From contig NZ_MTAZ01000008.1 in assembly GCF_002150785.1 (NCBI RefSeq), positions 52,293-116,292 of the forward strand: 64,000 bases of DNA. Reading direction: 5' to 3'. Positions within the stretch are counted from its first letter, which is position 1, and each line of letters begins with the position of its first letter. This document shows positions 42,820 to 51,983 of the stretch, one piece after another. Below the pieces are notes generated by a model. That model made no database searches and had not been told where the DNA came from. It saw nothing but the letters and a program-made list of their open reading frames with translations. This DNA is from Arenibacter amylolyticus. GTDB lineage: Bacteria; Bacteroidota; Bacteroidia; Flavobacteriales; Flavobacteriaceae. The position numbers and the translations under genes are program-made.

Positions 42820-43941
42820 ATGGGCCTACTTTTCTTTTTCGCATTTATATCAATTCTATTTTCATTCCTGTGTTCCATTCTGGAAGCGGTTCTTTTGAGT
42901 ATACCTCCCACTTTCATCAACCTAAAAAAAAAGGAGGGAAAACCTTATGCGCACGAATTAGAGGTACTTAAAAAAGACGTAGACAAACCCCTTATTGCCA
43001 TCTTAACCTTCAATACCGTGGCACATACGGTGGGTGCTATCTTGGTTGGGGTACAGGCAAAAGTGGTCTATTCCGAACTTTACGAAGACACCAGCAGAAC
43101 CTTTTTAGGGCTCAACTTTACCGAAGGGGCTATGGTAGGTTTGGTATCTACCATCATGACCATTCTTATTCTGATTGCCTCAGAAATCATTCCCAAGACC
43201 ATTGGTGCCACCTATTGGAAGCAACTGGTAAACTTTACTACCAAAACGCTCAAGATTATGGTATGGGCACTACGCTATACGGGCTTGTTATGGGCGCTAC
43301 AACTCTTTACCAAACTTATTAGCAGCAAAGGCATGGAAGGAAGCGTATTGAGCAGAGAAGATTTTTCTGCCATGACCGATATTGCCCACGAGGAAGGAGT
43401 GTTCCAGGAATCGGAATCCAACATAATCCGCAACCTATTAACCTTTAACAAGGTGCTGGTAAAGGATATTATGACCCCTAGGGCCGTCGTTAAAATTGCT
43501 TCCGAAGAGACCAGTATAAAAGAGTTTTATAATGCCAATGCACAAATGCCCTTTTCTAGGATCCCTGTTTACCACAAGAAAATGGACAATATCACTGGGT
43601 TTGTCCTTAAAGATGAGGTATTGGAAGAAATCATCCGTGAAAATGGAGAGGCACCACTATCCACAATAAAGCGGGATATTTTAGTAAGCAACCGAAAAAC
43701 CCCCATTCCAGAGCTTTTTGAGACCTTTATTACCAAACGGGAGCATATTGCTCTGGTGGTAGATGAATACGGCTCCGTTAGCGGCGTGGTAAGTATGGAG
43801 GATATTTTGGAAACCTTGTTGGGTATGGAGATTGTGGATGAAAGCGATAGTGTGGCCGACTTACAGCATTTGGCACGGAAAAACTGGAGGGAGCGCGCTA
43901 AAAAGCTTGGGATAACCGGGGAAGAAAAGCAGCAGGAATGA
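42820..43941 (+). CDS. CNNM/CBS-domain (hemolysin-like) membrane protein
   Basis: The 373-residue protein has an N-terminal CNNM domain of about four membrane helices (1-170) and a pair of CBS domains (about 205-335) with DIMTPRAVV and HIALVVDEYGSVSGVVSMEDILE. The C-terminal CorC_HlyC domain found in larger relatives is absent. Family members transport or sense Mg2+ or other divalent cations. It overlaps the ogt start by 4 nt, so translation is coupled. Confidence 0.9.
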   Translation: MGLLFFFAFISILFSFLCSILEAVLLSIPPTFINLKKKEGKPYAHELEVLKKDVDKPLIAILTFNTVAHTVGAILVGVQAKVVYSELYEDTSRTFLGLNFTEGAMVGLVSTIMTILILIASEIIPKTIGATYWKQLVNFTTKTLKIMVWALRYTGLLWALQLFTKLISSKGMEGSVLSREDFSAMTDIAHEEGVFQESESNIIRNLLTFNKVLVKDIMTPRAVVKIASEETSIKEFYNANAQMPFSRIPVYHKKMDNITGFVLKDEVLEEIIRENGEAPLSTIKRDILVSNRKTPIPELFETFITKREHIALVVDEYGSVSGVVSMEDILETLLGMEIVDESDSVADLQHLARKNWRERAKKLGITGEEKQQE

Positions 43942-44414
43942 TGGAGACGGCCTATGTAGGAACTCCCCTGGGAGTTGCCAAATTAATAGGGGATGAAACA
44001 GGCTTGTCTTACCTCAGCTTATTGGATGAATCCCAAAAACTTACCGACGTAATTCCCGAGGTATTGGAGGATGCCGTTTATCAATTAAACGAATATTTTG
44101 CGGGCAAGAGAACCGAGTTCAGTTTGCAATTGAATCCAGAAGGAACGCCGTTTCAACAAAAGGTGTGGCAAGCGCTACAGGAAATTCCCTATGGACAGAC
44201 CGTCACTTATGGGGAATTATCCAAATCCTTGGGCGACCCAAAGGCCATAAGGGCCGTTGCATCCGCCAATGGTAAAAATCCACTATGGATTGTAATTCCA
44301 TGCCATAGGGTCATTGGAAGTGACGGATCACTTACTGGATATGCAGGGGGATTAGAGCGAAAAAAATGGCTTTTGGAGCACGAAAGTCCAGCTAAGCAAC
44401 TCTCCCTCTTCTAA
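43938..44414 (+). CDS. ogt: Methylated-DNA-[protein]-cysteine S-methyltransferase
   Basis: The enzyme transfers alkyl groups from O6-alkylguanine to its own cysteine. The active site is PCHRVIG with C122, preceded by the helix-turn-helix region GTPFQQKVWQALQEIPYGQTVTYGELS and followed by GYAGGLERKKWLLEHE. The 158-residue length fits Ogt without an Ada domain. The first ATG overlaps the CNNM/CBS stop; a second ATG follows directly. Confidence 0.94.
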   Translation: MMETAYVGTPLGVAKLIGDETGLSYLSLLDESQKLTDVIPEVLEDAVYQLNEYFAGKRTEFSLQLNPEGTPFQQKVWQALQEIPYGQTVTYGELSKSLGDPKAIRAVASANGKNPLWIVIPCHRVIGSDGSLTGYAGGLERKKWLLEHESPAKQLSLF

Positions 44415-44652
44415 AAATTACAAACCACATGGTCGGAACCCTTAAAAATAACCGGCTTATAGGGCGGTAAAAGCGCATTAGGACGATGATAGTTGCCGTT
44501 AAAAGATAAATCAGGAAAATCCTCAGCAAAATTATAGGCTCTCACCAACCTAGGGGTCGGTTACCCACTTTTTTCTTAAGAATAGCCTCTTGGCAAGAAC
44601 TTGTGGTATAATCAAGCAACATATCCTTTGAAGTAGGTGCTGCTAAATCTGT
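44411..44652 (-). pseudogene. Possible frameshifted gene remnant
   Basis: In the 421-nt gap between ogt and the exonuclease gene, the minus strand has two adjoining open stretches in different frames. One (44652 down to about 44555) reads into KDMLLDYTTSSCQEAILKK; the other (about 44560 to 44411) gives protein-like sequence with NFAEDFPDLSFNGNYHRPN and KPVIFKGSDHVV and stops inside the end of ogt. No start codon or family was recognised. A single frameshift near 44555 would join them. It could also be chance. The rest of the gap to 44835 shows no gene. Confidence 0.35.
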
Positions 44653-44835
44653 TTATGATTCCAACTAACGCTATCTTTTCACTTGGAAAGCTTTGGAAAA
44701 GATACTACAATTCCCACCCAATATCCAAACATAATTACCCCCAATTTAACATACCTACTTTCCGATAAGAAACCCCATTTCCATTTTTGTATCTTCCCTA
44801 AAGAAAGTATATTGGAATAAAAATATCCCTCCCCT

Positions 44836-45549
44836 ATGTTACACACTATTAATTTGGAAGACATCCTTTTTTTGGACATAGAAACCGTTCCAGAACAAGC
44901 GCATTTTAATTTATTGGACGAGACCAAAAAAGAGCTTTGGGAGCAGAAATCCAAATACCAGCGCAAAGACGAATTTACTGCGGAGGAGTTTTATGAACGT
45001 GCCGGAATTTGGGCCGAGTTTGGAAAGGTCATCACTATTTCGGTAGGTTATTTTAATATAAGCGGGGATCAACGAAACTATAGGGTTACTTCCTTCCATG
45101 GCGAGGAATCCAAACTTTTAAATGATTTTAAAAGCCTTCTAGACACCCACTTTAATAGTCCCAAGCACCTTTTATGTGGCCACAACGGCAAGGAATTCGA
45201 TTTTCCCTATATCGCCAGACGGATGATTATCCACGGCATAGCCATCCCAGAGAAATTGAATCTTTTTGGGAAGAAACCATGGGAAATTCCACATTTGGAT
45301 ACTATGGAGCTATGGAAGTTTGGCGACTACAAGCATTTTACCTCCCTAAAACTTTTGGCCAATGTACTGGGAATTGCTTCCCCTAAAGAAGATTTGGATG
45401 GCAGCATGGTAAAAGAGGTTTATTACCAGGAGAAAAACATGGGGCGTATCATAAATTATTGCGAGCTAGATGTCATCACTACGGCGCAGGTGTTTTTAAG
45501 GTTACGTGGAGACAGCCTCTTAGAGGAAGAGGAAATCAAGCGGATTTAG
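44836..45549 (+). CDS. DnaQ-like 3'-5' exonuclease
   Basis: The 237-residue protein has the RNase H-fold exonuclease motifs: exo I FLDIETVPE (D14, E16), exo II HNGKEFDFPYIARR and exo III-like ELDVITTAQVFLRL. This matches the predicted PolB-like 3'-5' exonuclease group, stand-alone proteins related to polymerase proofreading domains. Substrate and role are unknown. Its stop lies 7 nt from the convergent EEP gene. Confidence 0.88.
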   Translation: MLHTINLEDILFLDIETVPEQAHFNLLDETKKELWEQKSKYQRKDEFTAEEFYERAGIWAEFGKVITISVGYFNISGDQRNYRVTSFHGEESKLLNDFKSLLDTHFNSPKHLLCGHNGKEFDFPYIARRMIIHGIAIPEKLNLFGKKPWEIPHLDTMELWKFGDYKHFTSLKLLANVLGIASPKEDLDGSMVKEVYYQEKNMGRIINYCELDVITTAQVFLRLRGDSLLEEEEIKRI

Positions 45550-45556
45550 GCTGCTC

Positions 45557-46492
45557 TTAGCTATCTAACATTAGCTGCACATATACGGGAAAGTGATCAC
45601 TGTATCCGCCCTTATACCCACCCCCTCTGTAGGTTCTAAATGGCGTCCCTTTGTATTTCCCCTTAGCTTCCTTAAGAAAGGCCTCGTCAAATATATTGGC
45701 CCCTATATACCTATGCCCCCCTTTCCTATCTGTAAGAAATCCTTTGGAAAGCATAATTTGATCAAATAGATTCCAAGACCCCCTATAGCGGACGCTTCCC
45801 CGACTACGGGAATATAGGTCTTGCATAGGGTTATAGAGCTTATCGGTATCCATAAGGGCTTGTACACTCTCTGCGGTGGGTCCGTCGTTAAAATCGCCCA
45901 TAACCACATAGCTAGGCTCTTTAAACTCCGCCTCAATGCCATCCATAAAAGAAATAATGGTTTTGGCAGCTAGGAGGCGTTTATAATCGCTCTCCAGGTT
46001 TCCCGTTCTTCGGGAGGGCCAATGGTTTACAAAAATATGAAGTACCTGCCCATTTAATTCCCCCTGCACATATAAGATATCCCTTGTGGCTTCCGGCTCC
46101 CCATTTGAAGCTTCTAATAACAAGGGGATGGGTTGCGATTTCAGTACCTTAAAATGATCCCGGCTGTATATTAGTGCGGTATCCATTCCCCTATCGTCGG
46201 GTGAATTATAATGTACATAGCCATAGTTATATCCATTCAATGGCGGGGTATCCAATAATTGCTGTACCACGGCCCCATTTTCCACTTCGGCAACCCCAAG
46301 GAGCACAGGAGGCTTCCCCGATTCTTCCAAACCAATCGTTCCAATGACGCTTGCCAATCGCTCCAATTTTCGTTGGTAACGCCTAGGAGTCCATTTCCTA
46401 GACCCTTCGGGAGTGAAATCCAAGTCTCGCGTAGATTCCGTTAATAGGGCATCAAATAGATTTTCTAGGTTATAAAAGGCAATCGTATGCAT
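45557..46492 (-). CDS. Endonuclease/exonuclease/phosphatase family protein
   Basis: The 311-residue protein has the EEP metallohydrolase motifs in order: FYNLENLFD near the start, a catalytic Glu in GVAEVEN, FVNHWPSR, GDFNDGP and the final SDHFPVYV. No signal peptide is visible, so it is probably cytoplasmic. The substrate could be DNA, RNA or a phosphoester and cannot be predicted. It is convergent with the exonuclease gene. Confidence 0.9.
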   Translation of the reverse strand: MHTIAFYNLENLFDALLTESTRDLDFTPEGSRKWTPRRYQRKLERLASVIGTIGLEESGKPPVLLGVAEVENGAVVQQLLDTPPLNGYNYGYVHYNSPDDRGMDTALIYSRDHFKVLKSQPIPLLLEASNGEPEATRDILYVQGELNGQVLHIFVNHWPSRRTGNLESDYKRLLAAKTIISFMDGIEAEFKEPSYVVMGDFNDGPTAESVQALMDTDKLYNPMQDLYSRSRGSVRYRGSWNLFDQIMLSKGFLTDRKGGHRYIGANIFDEAFLKEAKGKYKGTPFRTYRGGGYKGGYSDHFPVYVQLMLDS

Positions 46493-46583
46493 ATTTTGTA
46501 CTAAATTCCTCTTAAAAATCGAAAAATCTATGAAAATTATCTAATGGATGGCTAAATTAGGAAAACGCTTGCCAACTATTGTT

Positions 46584-46591
46584 TAGTTTTG
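46584..46591 (+). promoter_or_regulatory. -7 box for hflX
   Basis: TAGTTTTG matches TAnnTTTG, 16 nt before the hflX start. No optimally spaced TTG is present. Confidence 0.4.
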
Positions 46592-46607
46592 TATTATAAA
46601 CATATAT

Positions 46608-47819
46608 ATGCTAGAAAAAAACACTATAGATCATGAAAAAGTGGTCCTTATAGGCGTAATGAATAAGGACCAAAATGAAGAAAAAGTAACTGAGTATTTA
46701 AACGAATTGGAATTTCTCACCTATACAGCAGGTGGGGAAGTCTGCGAACGTTTTGTACAACGGATAGACGTACCCAACCCCAAGACCTATATAGGTAGCG
46801 GGAAAATGCTAGAAGTAGAAGCGTACGTAAAAAACAACGATATAGGATCTGTCATTTTCGATGACGAACTTACCCCTGGGCAACAGCGAAATATTGAAAG
46901 GCAGTTGAAGTGTAAGATTTTGGATCGTACCAGCCTCATCCTGGACATTTTTGCCCAAAGGGCACAGACTAGTTATGCTCGTACACAGGTAGAATTGGCC
47001 CAATATGAATACTTATTGCCCAGACTTACCGGGCTTTGGACCCACTTAGATAAACAACGAGGGGGAATTGGAATGAGAGGTCCTGGAGAGCGAGAAATTG
47101 AAACGGATAGGCGTATTGTACGTAACCGCATTACCTTGTTAAAGAAAAAGCTGAGCAAGGTAGATAAGCAAATGGAGACCCAGCGTGGAAATCGCGGATC
47201 GTTGGTACAGGTAGCCCTTGTTGGGTACACCAATGTGGGTAAATCTACCATTATGAATGTGGTAAGTAAAAGTGAGGTCTTTGCAGAGAACAAGCTTTTT
47301 GCAACAGTAGATACTACGGTACGAAAGGTAGTTTTGGGGAACCTTCCCTTTTTATTGAGTGATACGGTCGGATTTATACGTAAGCTTCCCACACAATTGG
47401 TAGAGAGTTTTAAAAGTACGTTGGACGAGGTACGGGAGGCCGACCTACTTTTACACGTGGTAGACATTTCACATCCCAACTTTGAGGAACATATAGAATC
47501 TGTGAACCATATTCTATCGGAAATTAAATGTGCCGATAAAAAAACAATCATGGTCTTCAATAAAATAGACCTTTACAAGCACGAGACCATAGAGGAAGAC
47601 GATCTAATTACCGAAAAGACCAGTAAACACTTTACCCTGGAAGAGTGGAAGAAGTCTTGGATGCAACGGTCCGGGGAGAATGCCGTATTTATTTCGGCTA
47701 CAGACCAGGAGAATTTAGAAGATTTCAGGAAAAAGGTATACGACGCAGTAAAAAGCATCCATACCACCAGATTCCCTTATAACGATTTTCTATACCCGGA
47801 AAACTTGGATGAATATTAG
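46608..47819 (+). CDS. hflX: Ribosome-associated GTPase HflX
   Basis: HflX splits stalled 70S ribosomes under stress. The 403-residue protein has the N-terminal HflX domain (GSGKMLEVEAYV, DDELTPGQQRNIE), the linker GIGMRGPGEREIETDRR, and the G domain with G1 GYTNVGKST (206-214), G3 DTVGFIRKLP and G4 NKIDL. Full length and order are standard. A bidirectional terminator lies downstream. Confidence 0.95.
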   Translation: MLEKNTIDHEKVVLIGVMNKDQNEEKVTEYLNELEFLTYTAGGEVCERFVQRIDVPNPKTYIGSGKMLEVEAYVKNNDIGSVIFDDELTPGQQRNIERQLKCKILDRTSLILDIFAQRAQTSYARTQVELAQYEYLLPRLTGLWTHLDKQRGGIGMRGPGEREIETDRRIVRNRITLLKKKLSKVDKQMETQRGNRGSLVQVALVGYTNVGKSTIMNVVSKSEVFAENKLFATVDTTVRKVVLGNLPFLLSDTVGFIRKLPTQLVESFKSTLDEVREADLLLHVVDISHPNFEEHIESVNHILSEIKCADKKTIMVFNKIDLYKHETIEEDDLITEKTSKHFTLEEWKKSWMQRSGENAVFISATDQENLEDFRKKVYDAVKSIHTTRFPYNDFLYPENLDEY

Positions 47820-48134
47820 CCAAGTTTTTGTACTGCTTAAGGTTAGTGGCAGAATAAAACACCCCCTTGCCATGGTACACCACACATTAATGACCTTTCA
47901 CAACAAAAATTAAGATTGTTGATAGGCATTGCCTAGTTTTACAGGGTAGTTAAGCGGTAATATTCCCCCTAAATCGTGTTGCCGCTTTAATAAATATTCA
48001 AATGTCCTTTTTTCCCCAAATTGACACTTGACAAAAGAATTTAGAAATACCCAATTTCAAAAAATTCCGACTTAACCAACACAAAAAATGCCCCTAGATT
48101 AGGGGCTTTTTTTATGGTAAATAGTTTAGTATCT
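47820..48134. other. Intergenic region with bidirectional terminator
   Basis: The first 260 nt are AT-rich with no coding frame or promoter that I can support. The convergent genes hflX and DUF3078 share the hairpin at 48090-48113. Confidence 0.5.
48090..48113. terminator. Bidirectional rho-independent terminator
   Basis: GCCCCTA (48090-48096) and TAGGGGC (48100-48106) form a tight stem with a 3-nt loop. Seven T follow on the plus strand; on the minus strand ATTTTTTG follows. It serves hflX and the convergent DUF3078 gene. Confidence 0.88.
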
Positions 48135-49067
48135 CTAGAAGGAATAGTTAAGACCCAACAACCAATAGGTTTGTAAATCGTTATCTACATTATCAAAAGT
48201 AGGGGTGGGATCGCCTACATCCACATTATTGATGGCATAGGTTAATGCCTCTTGTTTATTATCCCTTAATCCAAATTCAAATCCTAGTCCTATACCTTTC
48301 CACAGTGTATACCCAAAGGAGTTGGTCCAGGTCCAGTTAGAAAAGTCGGACGACTTATAACTTTGGAACATGGACAAATTGGTTTTAAAGTTCACCTTTC
48401 CCAATTGTCTAGTATAATCGGCCACAATCTTGGCTCCCATAGAAGACTCAAAAACGGACTCCCCACTGCTAAAAACAAAGTTGTAGTTTAAGGGATGTAT
48501 TACCACAATTAAATCTGTGATCGGAGTCCAGGTGGCACCCACACCAAAATCTAAATATCCGGGATCGTTAAAATTATCAATAATCGTAGTCCTGTATTCC
48601 CCTAGGGCAGAAATCGCCAATTTATTACTTAGGTTACGACCGTAGAGAGACGTTAGGGAAAACACATCGGTAGCGGAGCGGAAGCTATCATCATCGTCAG
48701 GATTATCCTTATCATCAAATTTCACCCAACCAAGATTAACGTTTAGGGAATTTCTCCAAAAAAACTTCTCCTGTTTCAAATTGGCATACACATTGGCCGT
48801 AACCCCTATATTACCCGAACTGGAGTTTGGCGCCCCTTTGGAGTACCAATTGTTAAACCCAGAAAGACTTAAACCTACAGTACCAAATGCTCCTGTTTTC
48901 CAGCCAGGTAGGGCCTTAATCTTTTTCTGAATGGCATCTACCCGTCCCTGTAGCGCAGCAATGGAATCGGTTTTTAGTTTCTTTTCCGCATTAAGTTCTT
49001 CCAAGGTTTGGGAATACCCCAATTGAAAGCCCATAAAAACGATTAATGCAAGTACAACTCTCCTCAT
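48135..49067 (-). CDS. DUF3078 outer-membrane-associated protein
   Basis: The 310-residue protein has a signal peptide (about 1-19), a short coiled coil (LEELNAEKKLKTDSIAALQGRVDAIQKKI) and a long beta-rich C-terminal region that ends in an aromatic residue, typical of outer-membrane barrels. The domain matches DUF3078, found widely in Bacteroidota and without an assigned function. A -7 box lies upstream. Confidence 0.87.
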   Translation of the reverse strand: MRRVVLALIVFMGFQLGYSQTLEELNAEKKLKTDSIAALQGRVDAIQKKIKALPGWKTGAFGTVGLSLSGFNNWYSKGAPNSSSGNIGVTANVYANLKQEKFFWRNSLNVNLGWVKFDDKDNPDDDDSFRSATDVFSLTSLYGRNLSNKLAISALGEYRTTIIDNFNDPGYLDFGVGATWTPITDLIVVIHPLNYNFVFSSGESVFESSMGAKIVADYTRQLGKVNFKTNLSMFQSYKSSDFSNWTWTNSFGYTLWKGIGLGFEFGLRDNKQEALTYAINNVDVGDPTPTFDNVDNDLQTYWLLGLNYSF

Positions 49068-49094
49068 AATAGTTTGTAATTAGTCAATTTTACA

Positions 49095-49102
49095 CAAAAC
49101 TA
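49095..49102 (-). promoter_or_regulatory. -7 box for DUF3078 gene
   Basis: On the minus strand TAGTTTTG matches TAnnTTTG, 28 nt before the start codon. Confidence 0.4.
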
Positions 49103-49138
49103 GGGGGTTACCGACTAAAATTTGAACCTTATCGCCAA

Positions 49139-49642
49139 TTATTTTGCCTTATATAGCGGTACGGAAGAACAAGCTTCCCCATACATAACGCTTCTTGCCA
49201 CGGTCTGGAGTTTGGCCGTAACCCATAAGTAGGCGTTGGCTGGCACGGGCTTATTAGAGCAACCTTTTACAATAACAGGCTTCCCTTCATACTCCGAAAC
49301 GTCCAAGTTTTCTATAATTTCCTGGTAAAGGGAAGACTCCAAGGTATCCAAGTCTCCTATCACCATTTTTTTACAGAAAGGCTGAAGTTTGGTCCCAATG
49401 AGCATATAGGCCCATCCAGCGATAATGGCATCGGAAGAACAGCTTAGCGCCACATAACAGTCTTGGTACCTACTCCAATCGTGATTTTCCAATTGCGATC
49501 TAAAGTCCTTCTCTCTCAGAATTAACCCTTCATACAGCCAATCCTTTATATCCAACACTACCCTTTCCCCAGCAGGATAATAATCCTCCAGATCAAAGGT
49601 GATCAATTTACTATTCGCAACGCGATTTACAATCTCTGACAT
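49139..49642 (-). CDS. DUF2480 family protein
   Basis: The product (MSEIVNRVANSKLITFDLEDYYPAGERVVLDI...) matches the flavobacterial DUF2480 family, about 168 soluble residues with two conserved cysteine regions (CSSDAI and VKGCSNKPVP). No function is established; related proteins are often near iron-sulfur assembly genes, which are not present here. The start at 49642 is preferred over 49648 two codons earlier. Confidence 0.88.
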   Translation of the reverse strand: MSEIVNRVANSKLITFDLEDYYPAGERVVLDIKDWLYEGLILREKDFRSQLENHDWSRYQDCYVALSCSSDAIIAGWAYMLIGTKLQPFCKKMVIGDLDTLESSLYQEIIENLDVSEYEGKPVIVKGCSNKPVPANAYLWVTAKLQTVARSVMYGEACSSVPLYKAK

Positions 49643-49730
49643 AATCAAAATTTAAGTAAAAATATCCCTAAATACATGGCCCCAGCTCCTATTAACAAGC
49701 TTTTAATGAAAACCCGCCTATTGGATTCCC

Positions 49731-50780
49731 CTATACATCATCATAATCTACCGTTAAGGTAGGCGTGGTGGGATGTGCCTGGCAGGTTAGTATTAATCCC
49801 TCGGCTATTTCGCCGTCCGTTAAAATTTGATTTTTTACCATTTCGGCCTTTCCTTCTTTGATCCTTGCGATACAACTACTGCAAACACCACCTTGACAAG
49901 AGTAAGGAGCGTCAATATTTTCTTTAAGCACCGCATCGAGCACCACAGTTTCCTTACTCATACTAAGTGAGAACTCCTCATCATCTACCAATACGGTCAA
50001 CTGTGTGCTCCCCTCCAGGTTTACTGGAAGTTCATCCTTGATTTCCGTCTCGGTAAACAGTTCAAAATGAACCTTATCTTCAGTGATTTCATTTTCTTTT
50101 AAACGATCTTTCACCAAATGAATCATGGCTTCTGGCCCGCAGAGGTAGAAATCATCAAAGGCCAGGTCCTTGTGCTTGTTCTTTAATACATAGTTTACCG
50201 TAGAGGTATCTATACGCCCAAACAAGGATTCGTCTTCCTGAGTCTGACTCAGTATAAAATATATGAAAAACCTATTGGGATAATCCAATTGCAATTTCAC
50301 CAAGTCTGTATAGAACATGGTTTCTTTGTACGATTTGTTCCCATAGACCAGCACAAACGTATTTTTGGGATTACTGTCTAAGACGGTTTTGGCAATACTC
50401 ATAATTGGCGTAATACCACTCCCTGCAGCAAAAGCAGCAATATTCTTAGGACTACTGCTAGGCTTAAAGACAAACCTACCTTCTGGCGGCATTACCTCTA
50501 ACACATCGCCTACCTGTAATTTACTATTGGCATAGTCAGAAAATCCGCCTTTGTCTACCTTCTTCACCCCAATGGTGATAGAATCGGACTTGGGCGATGA
50601 GCTAATGGAGTATGATCTCCGCAATTCCTTCCCTTTAATTTCCTTTTTTATAGTAATATATTGACCTGAGGTAAAAGCAAAAGTCTGAATCAGATCCTTT
50701 GGAATAGTAAAGGTTACTGCAACTGAACTTGGTGTAAGTTGCTTTATTTTTTGTACCGTAAGTGAATAAAATTGGGCCAT
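49731..50780 (-). CDS. PaaK-like ferredoxin-NAD(P)H reductase
   Basis: The 349-residue protein joins a flavin-binding domain (RRSYSISS at 54-61), an NAD(P)-binding domain (GSGITPIMS at 120-128) and a C-terminal plant-type [2Fe-2S] domain with ligands C295, C300, C303 and C333. This is the arrangement of PaaK/PaaE, the reductase of phenylacetyl-CoA epoxidase. No paaABCD genes are adjacent, so the electron acceptor is uncertain. Start 50780 (MAQFYSLTV) is preferred over 50813 because a -7 box lies between them. Confidence 0.88.
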   Translation of the reverse strand: MAQFYSLTVQKIKQLTPSSVAVTFTIPKDLIQTFAFTSGQYITIKKEIKGKELRRSYSISSSPKSDSITIGVKKVDKGGFSDYANSKLQVGDVLEVMPPEGRFVFKPSSSPKNIAAFAAGSGITPIMSIAKTVLDSNPKNTFVLVYGNKSYKETMFYTDLVKLQLDYPNRFFIYFILSQTQEDESLFGRIDTSTVNYVLKNKHKDLAFDDFYLCGPEAMIHLVKDRLKENEITEDKVHFELFTETEIKDELPVNLEGSTQLTVLVDDEEFSLSMSKETVVLDAVLKENIDAPYSCQGGVCSSCIARIKEGKAEMVKNQILTDGEIAEGLILTCQAHPTTPTLTVDYDDV

Positions 50781-50795
50781 ATTAAATCTTTGTGA

Positions 50796-50803
50796 CAAAA
50801 TTA
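50796..50803 (-). promoter_or_regulatory. -7 box for PaaK-like reductase gene
   Basis: On the minus strand TAATTTTG matches TAnnTTTG, 15 nt before the ATG at 50780 and downstream of the alternative start at 50813, which it excludes if functional. Confidence 0.45.
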
Positions 50804-50845
50804 AGCAAAGCAAGGACGATTTAAAACGGGATTGTAAAATAATAT

Positions 50846-50866
50846 ATACCTAAGTATCTTAGGTAT
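50846..50866. promoter_or_regulatory. Putative PadR operator
   Basis: Arms ATACCTAAG (50846-50854) and CTTAGGTAT (50858-50866) are a perfect inverted repeat with a 3-nt spacer. It lies 92 nt upstream of padR, between the reductase and padR promoters. A near -7 sequence TATATTTA follows. Confidence 0.6.
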
Positions 50867-50958
50867 GTTAGAAATCCCTATATTTAACACTTAAAAGCAA
50901 AAATACCGCTATACCTTAACTACTGATGCCGTCTTAAAAAAGCATTTTTCCACCAATT

Positions 50959-51297
50959 ATGAGGAATTCTAAATTATATAAAGGAAGTTTAAACACCATT
51001 ATCCTAAAACTCTTGGAAGAAAAAGGGAAAATGTACGGATATGAAATCACCCAAAAAGTAAAAGAGATCACCAAGGATGAGCTTCGGGTTACGGAAGGTG
51101 CATTGTACCCTGCCCTTCACAAGCTGGAAGCCGAAGGGTTTTTGGAGGTAGAGGTTGCCAAAGTAGACAATAGAATTAGAAAATATTATAAACTAACAGA
51201 AGCGGGCGAAAAAGAGACCGTTAACCGTTTGCTAGCGTTGGAAGACTTTATCCGCAACATGCAGCAACTGGTAAATCCTAAATGGAGTTTAGAATAA
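50959..51297 (+). CDS. PadR-family transcriptional regulator
   Basis: The 112-residue protein is a short PadR winged-helix repressor (GSLNTIILKLLEEKGKMYGYEITQKVKE, VTEGALYPALHKLEAEGFLEVE and RKYYKLTEAGEKE). Such proteins commonly repress adjacent transport or stress genes. It is first in a unit with two HAAS-like membrane proteins, a DUF5687 permease and an ABC ATPase, and a palindrome lies upstream. The inducing ligand is unknown. Confidence 0.92.
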   Translation: MRNSKLYKGSLNTIILKLLEEKGKMYGYEITQKVKEITKDELRVTEGALYPALHKLEAEGFLEVEVAKVDNRIRKYYKLTEAGEKETVNRLLALEDFIRNMQQLVNPKWSLE

Positions 51298-51343
51298 ACC
51301 TTACAAAAATGGCTGCCATCCCGATTATTAAATCCCCCAATAA

Positions 51344-51982
51344 ATGAAATTAGACCAACACCAACTAAGTTTTATAGACACCTATCTAAAAAATTCAGGG
51401 ATTGCGTATGTAGACCTTCGTATGGAAATGCTAGATCATGTGGCCACTGGGGTCCTGGAATCAATGAATGGGGAAAACACTTCATTTTATGAGGCGTTTA
51501 AATCCTATATGGTAGTCAACAAGAAAGAACTCTTAAAGTGGAACAAAAAGTTCAGGAAGGTTACAGATGTTAAGGTATTGCAAGCCCTAAAAACCAACCT
51601 GTGCACCCCCATAAGCGCTCTGGCTTTCTTGGCTTGCATACTACTCCTAAAAATGGGAGCGGAATCATTTAATCTAATTACAACTTACAGATATATCCCA
51701 TTAGGGGTATTATTGGTGATGCTGTGTTTTTATTGCTACACCTATAGGATTGTATTTGGAAAAAACCGTTTTTCAGGATTGGAGCGAATAGGAACACCCT
51801 TACTAATTTTTCAGCAAGGGATGCTGTTTTTATTTTCCCCCTTTTATTCAAAGGTGTTTTTTCAAGAGCAACCCTTAATTTACTACACGCTTATCTCGCT
51901 ATTCGTTGTAACGGGCATGGCTTTTATAAGAATCATCCATACTTTTAAAAAGGAATATGTCCTTCACTTCCAAATCGCATGA
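51344..51982 (+). CDS. HAAS-like membrane protein, first copy
   Basis: The 212-residue protein has a soluble helical N-terminal part (about 1-75) with LRMEMLDHVATGVLESM, as in HAAS/DUF1700 domains found beside PadR regulators, and four membrane helices in the C-terminal part. The paralogous gene follows directly after it (DLQTELVDHLSNGIE in the same place). HAAS proteins are thought to work with PadR regulators as signal components; the details are unknown. Confidence 0.75.
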   Translation: MKLDQHQLSFIDTYLKNSGIAYVDLRMEMLDHVATGVLESMNGENTSFYEAFKSYMVVNKKELLKWNKKFRKVTDVKVLQALKTNLCTPISALAFLACILLLKMGAESFNLITTYRYIPLGVLLVMLCFYCYTYRIVFGKNRFSGLERIGTPLLIFQQGMLFLFSPFYSKVFFQEQPLIYYTLISLFVVTGMAFIRIIHTFKKEYVLHFQIA

Positions 51983-51983
51983 C

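Noticed and set aside
44679..44966. 95-codon minus-strand frame over the start of the exonuclease gene
   Set aside because: It is mostly antisense to the well-supported DnaQ-like gene and shows no domain.
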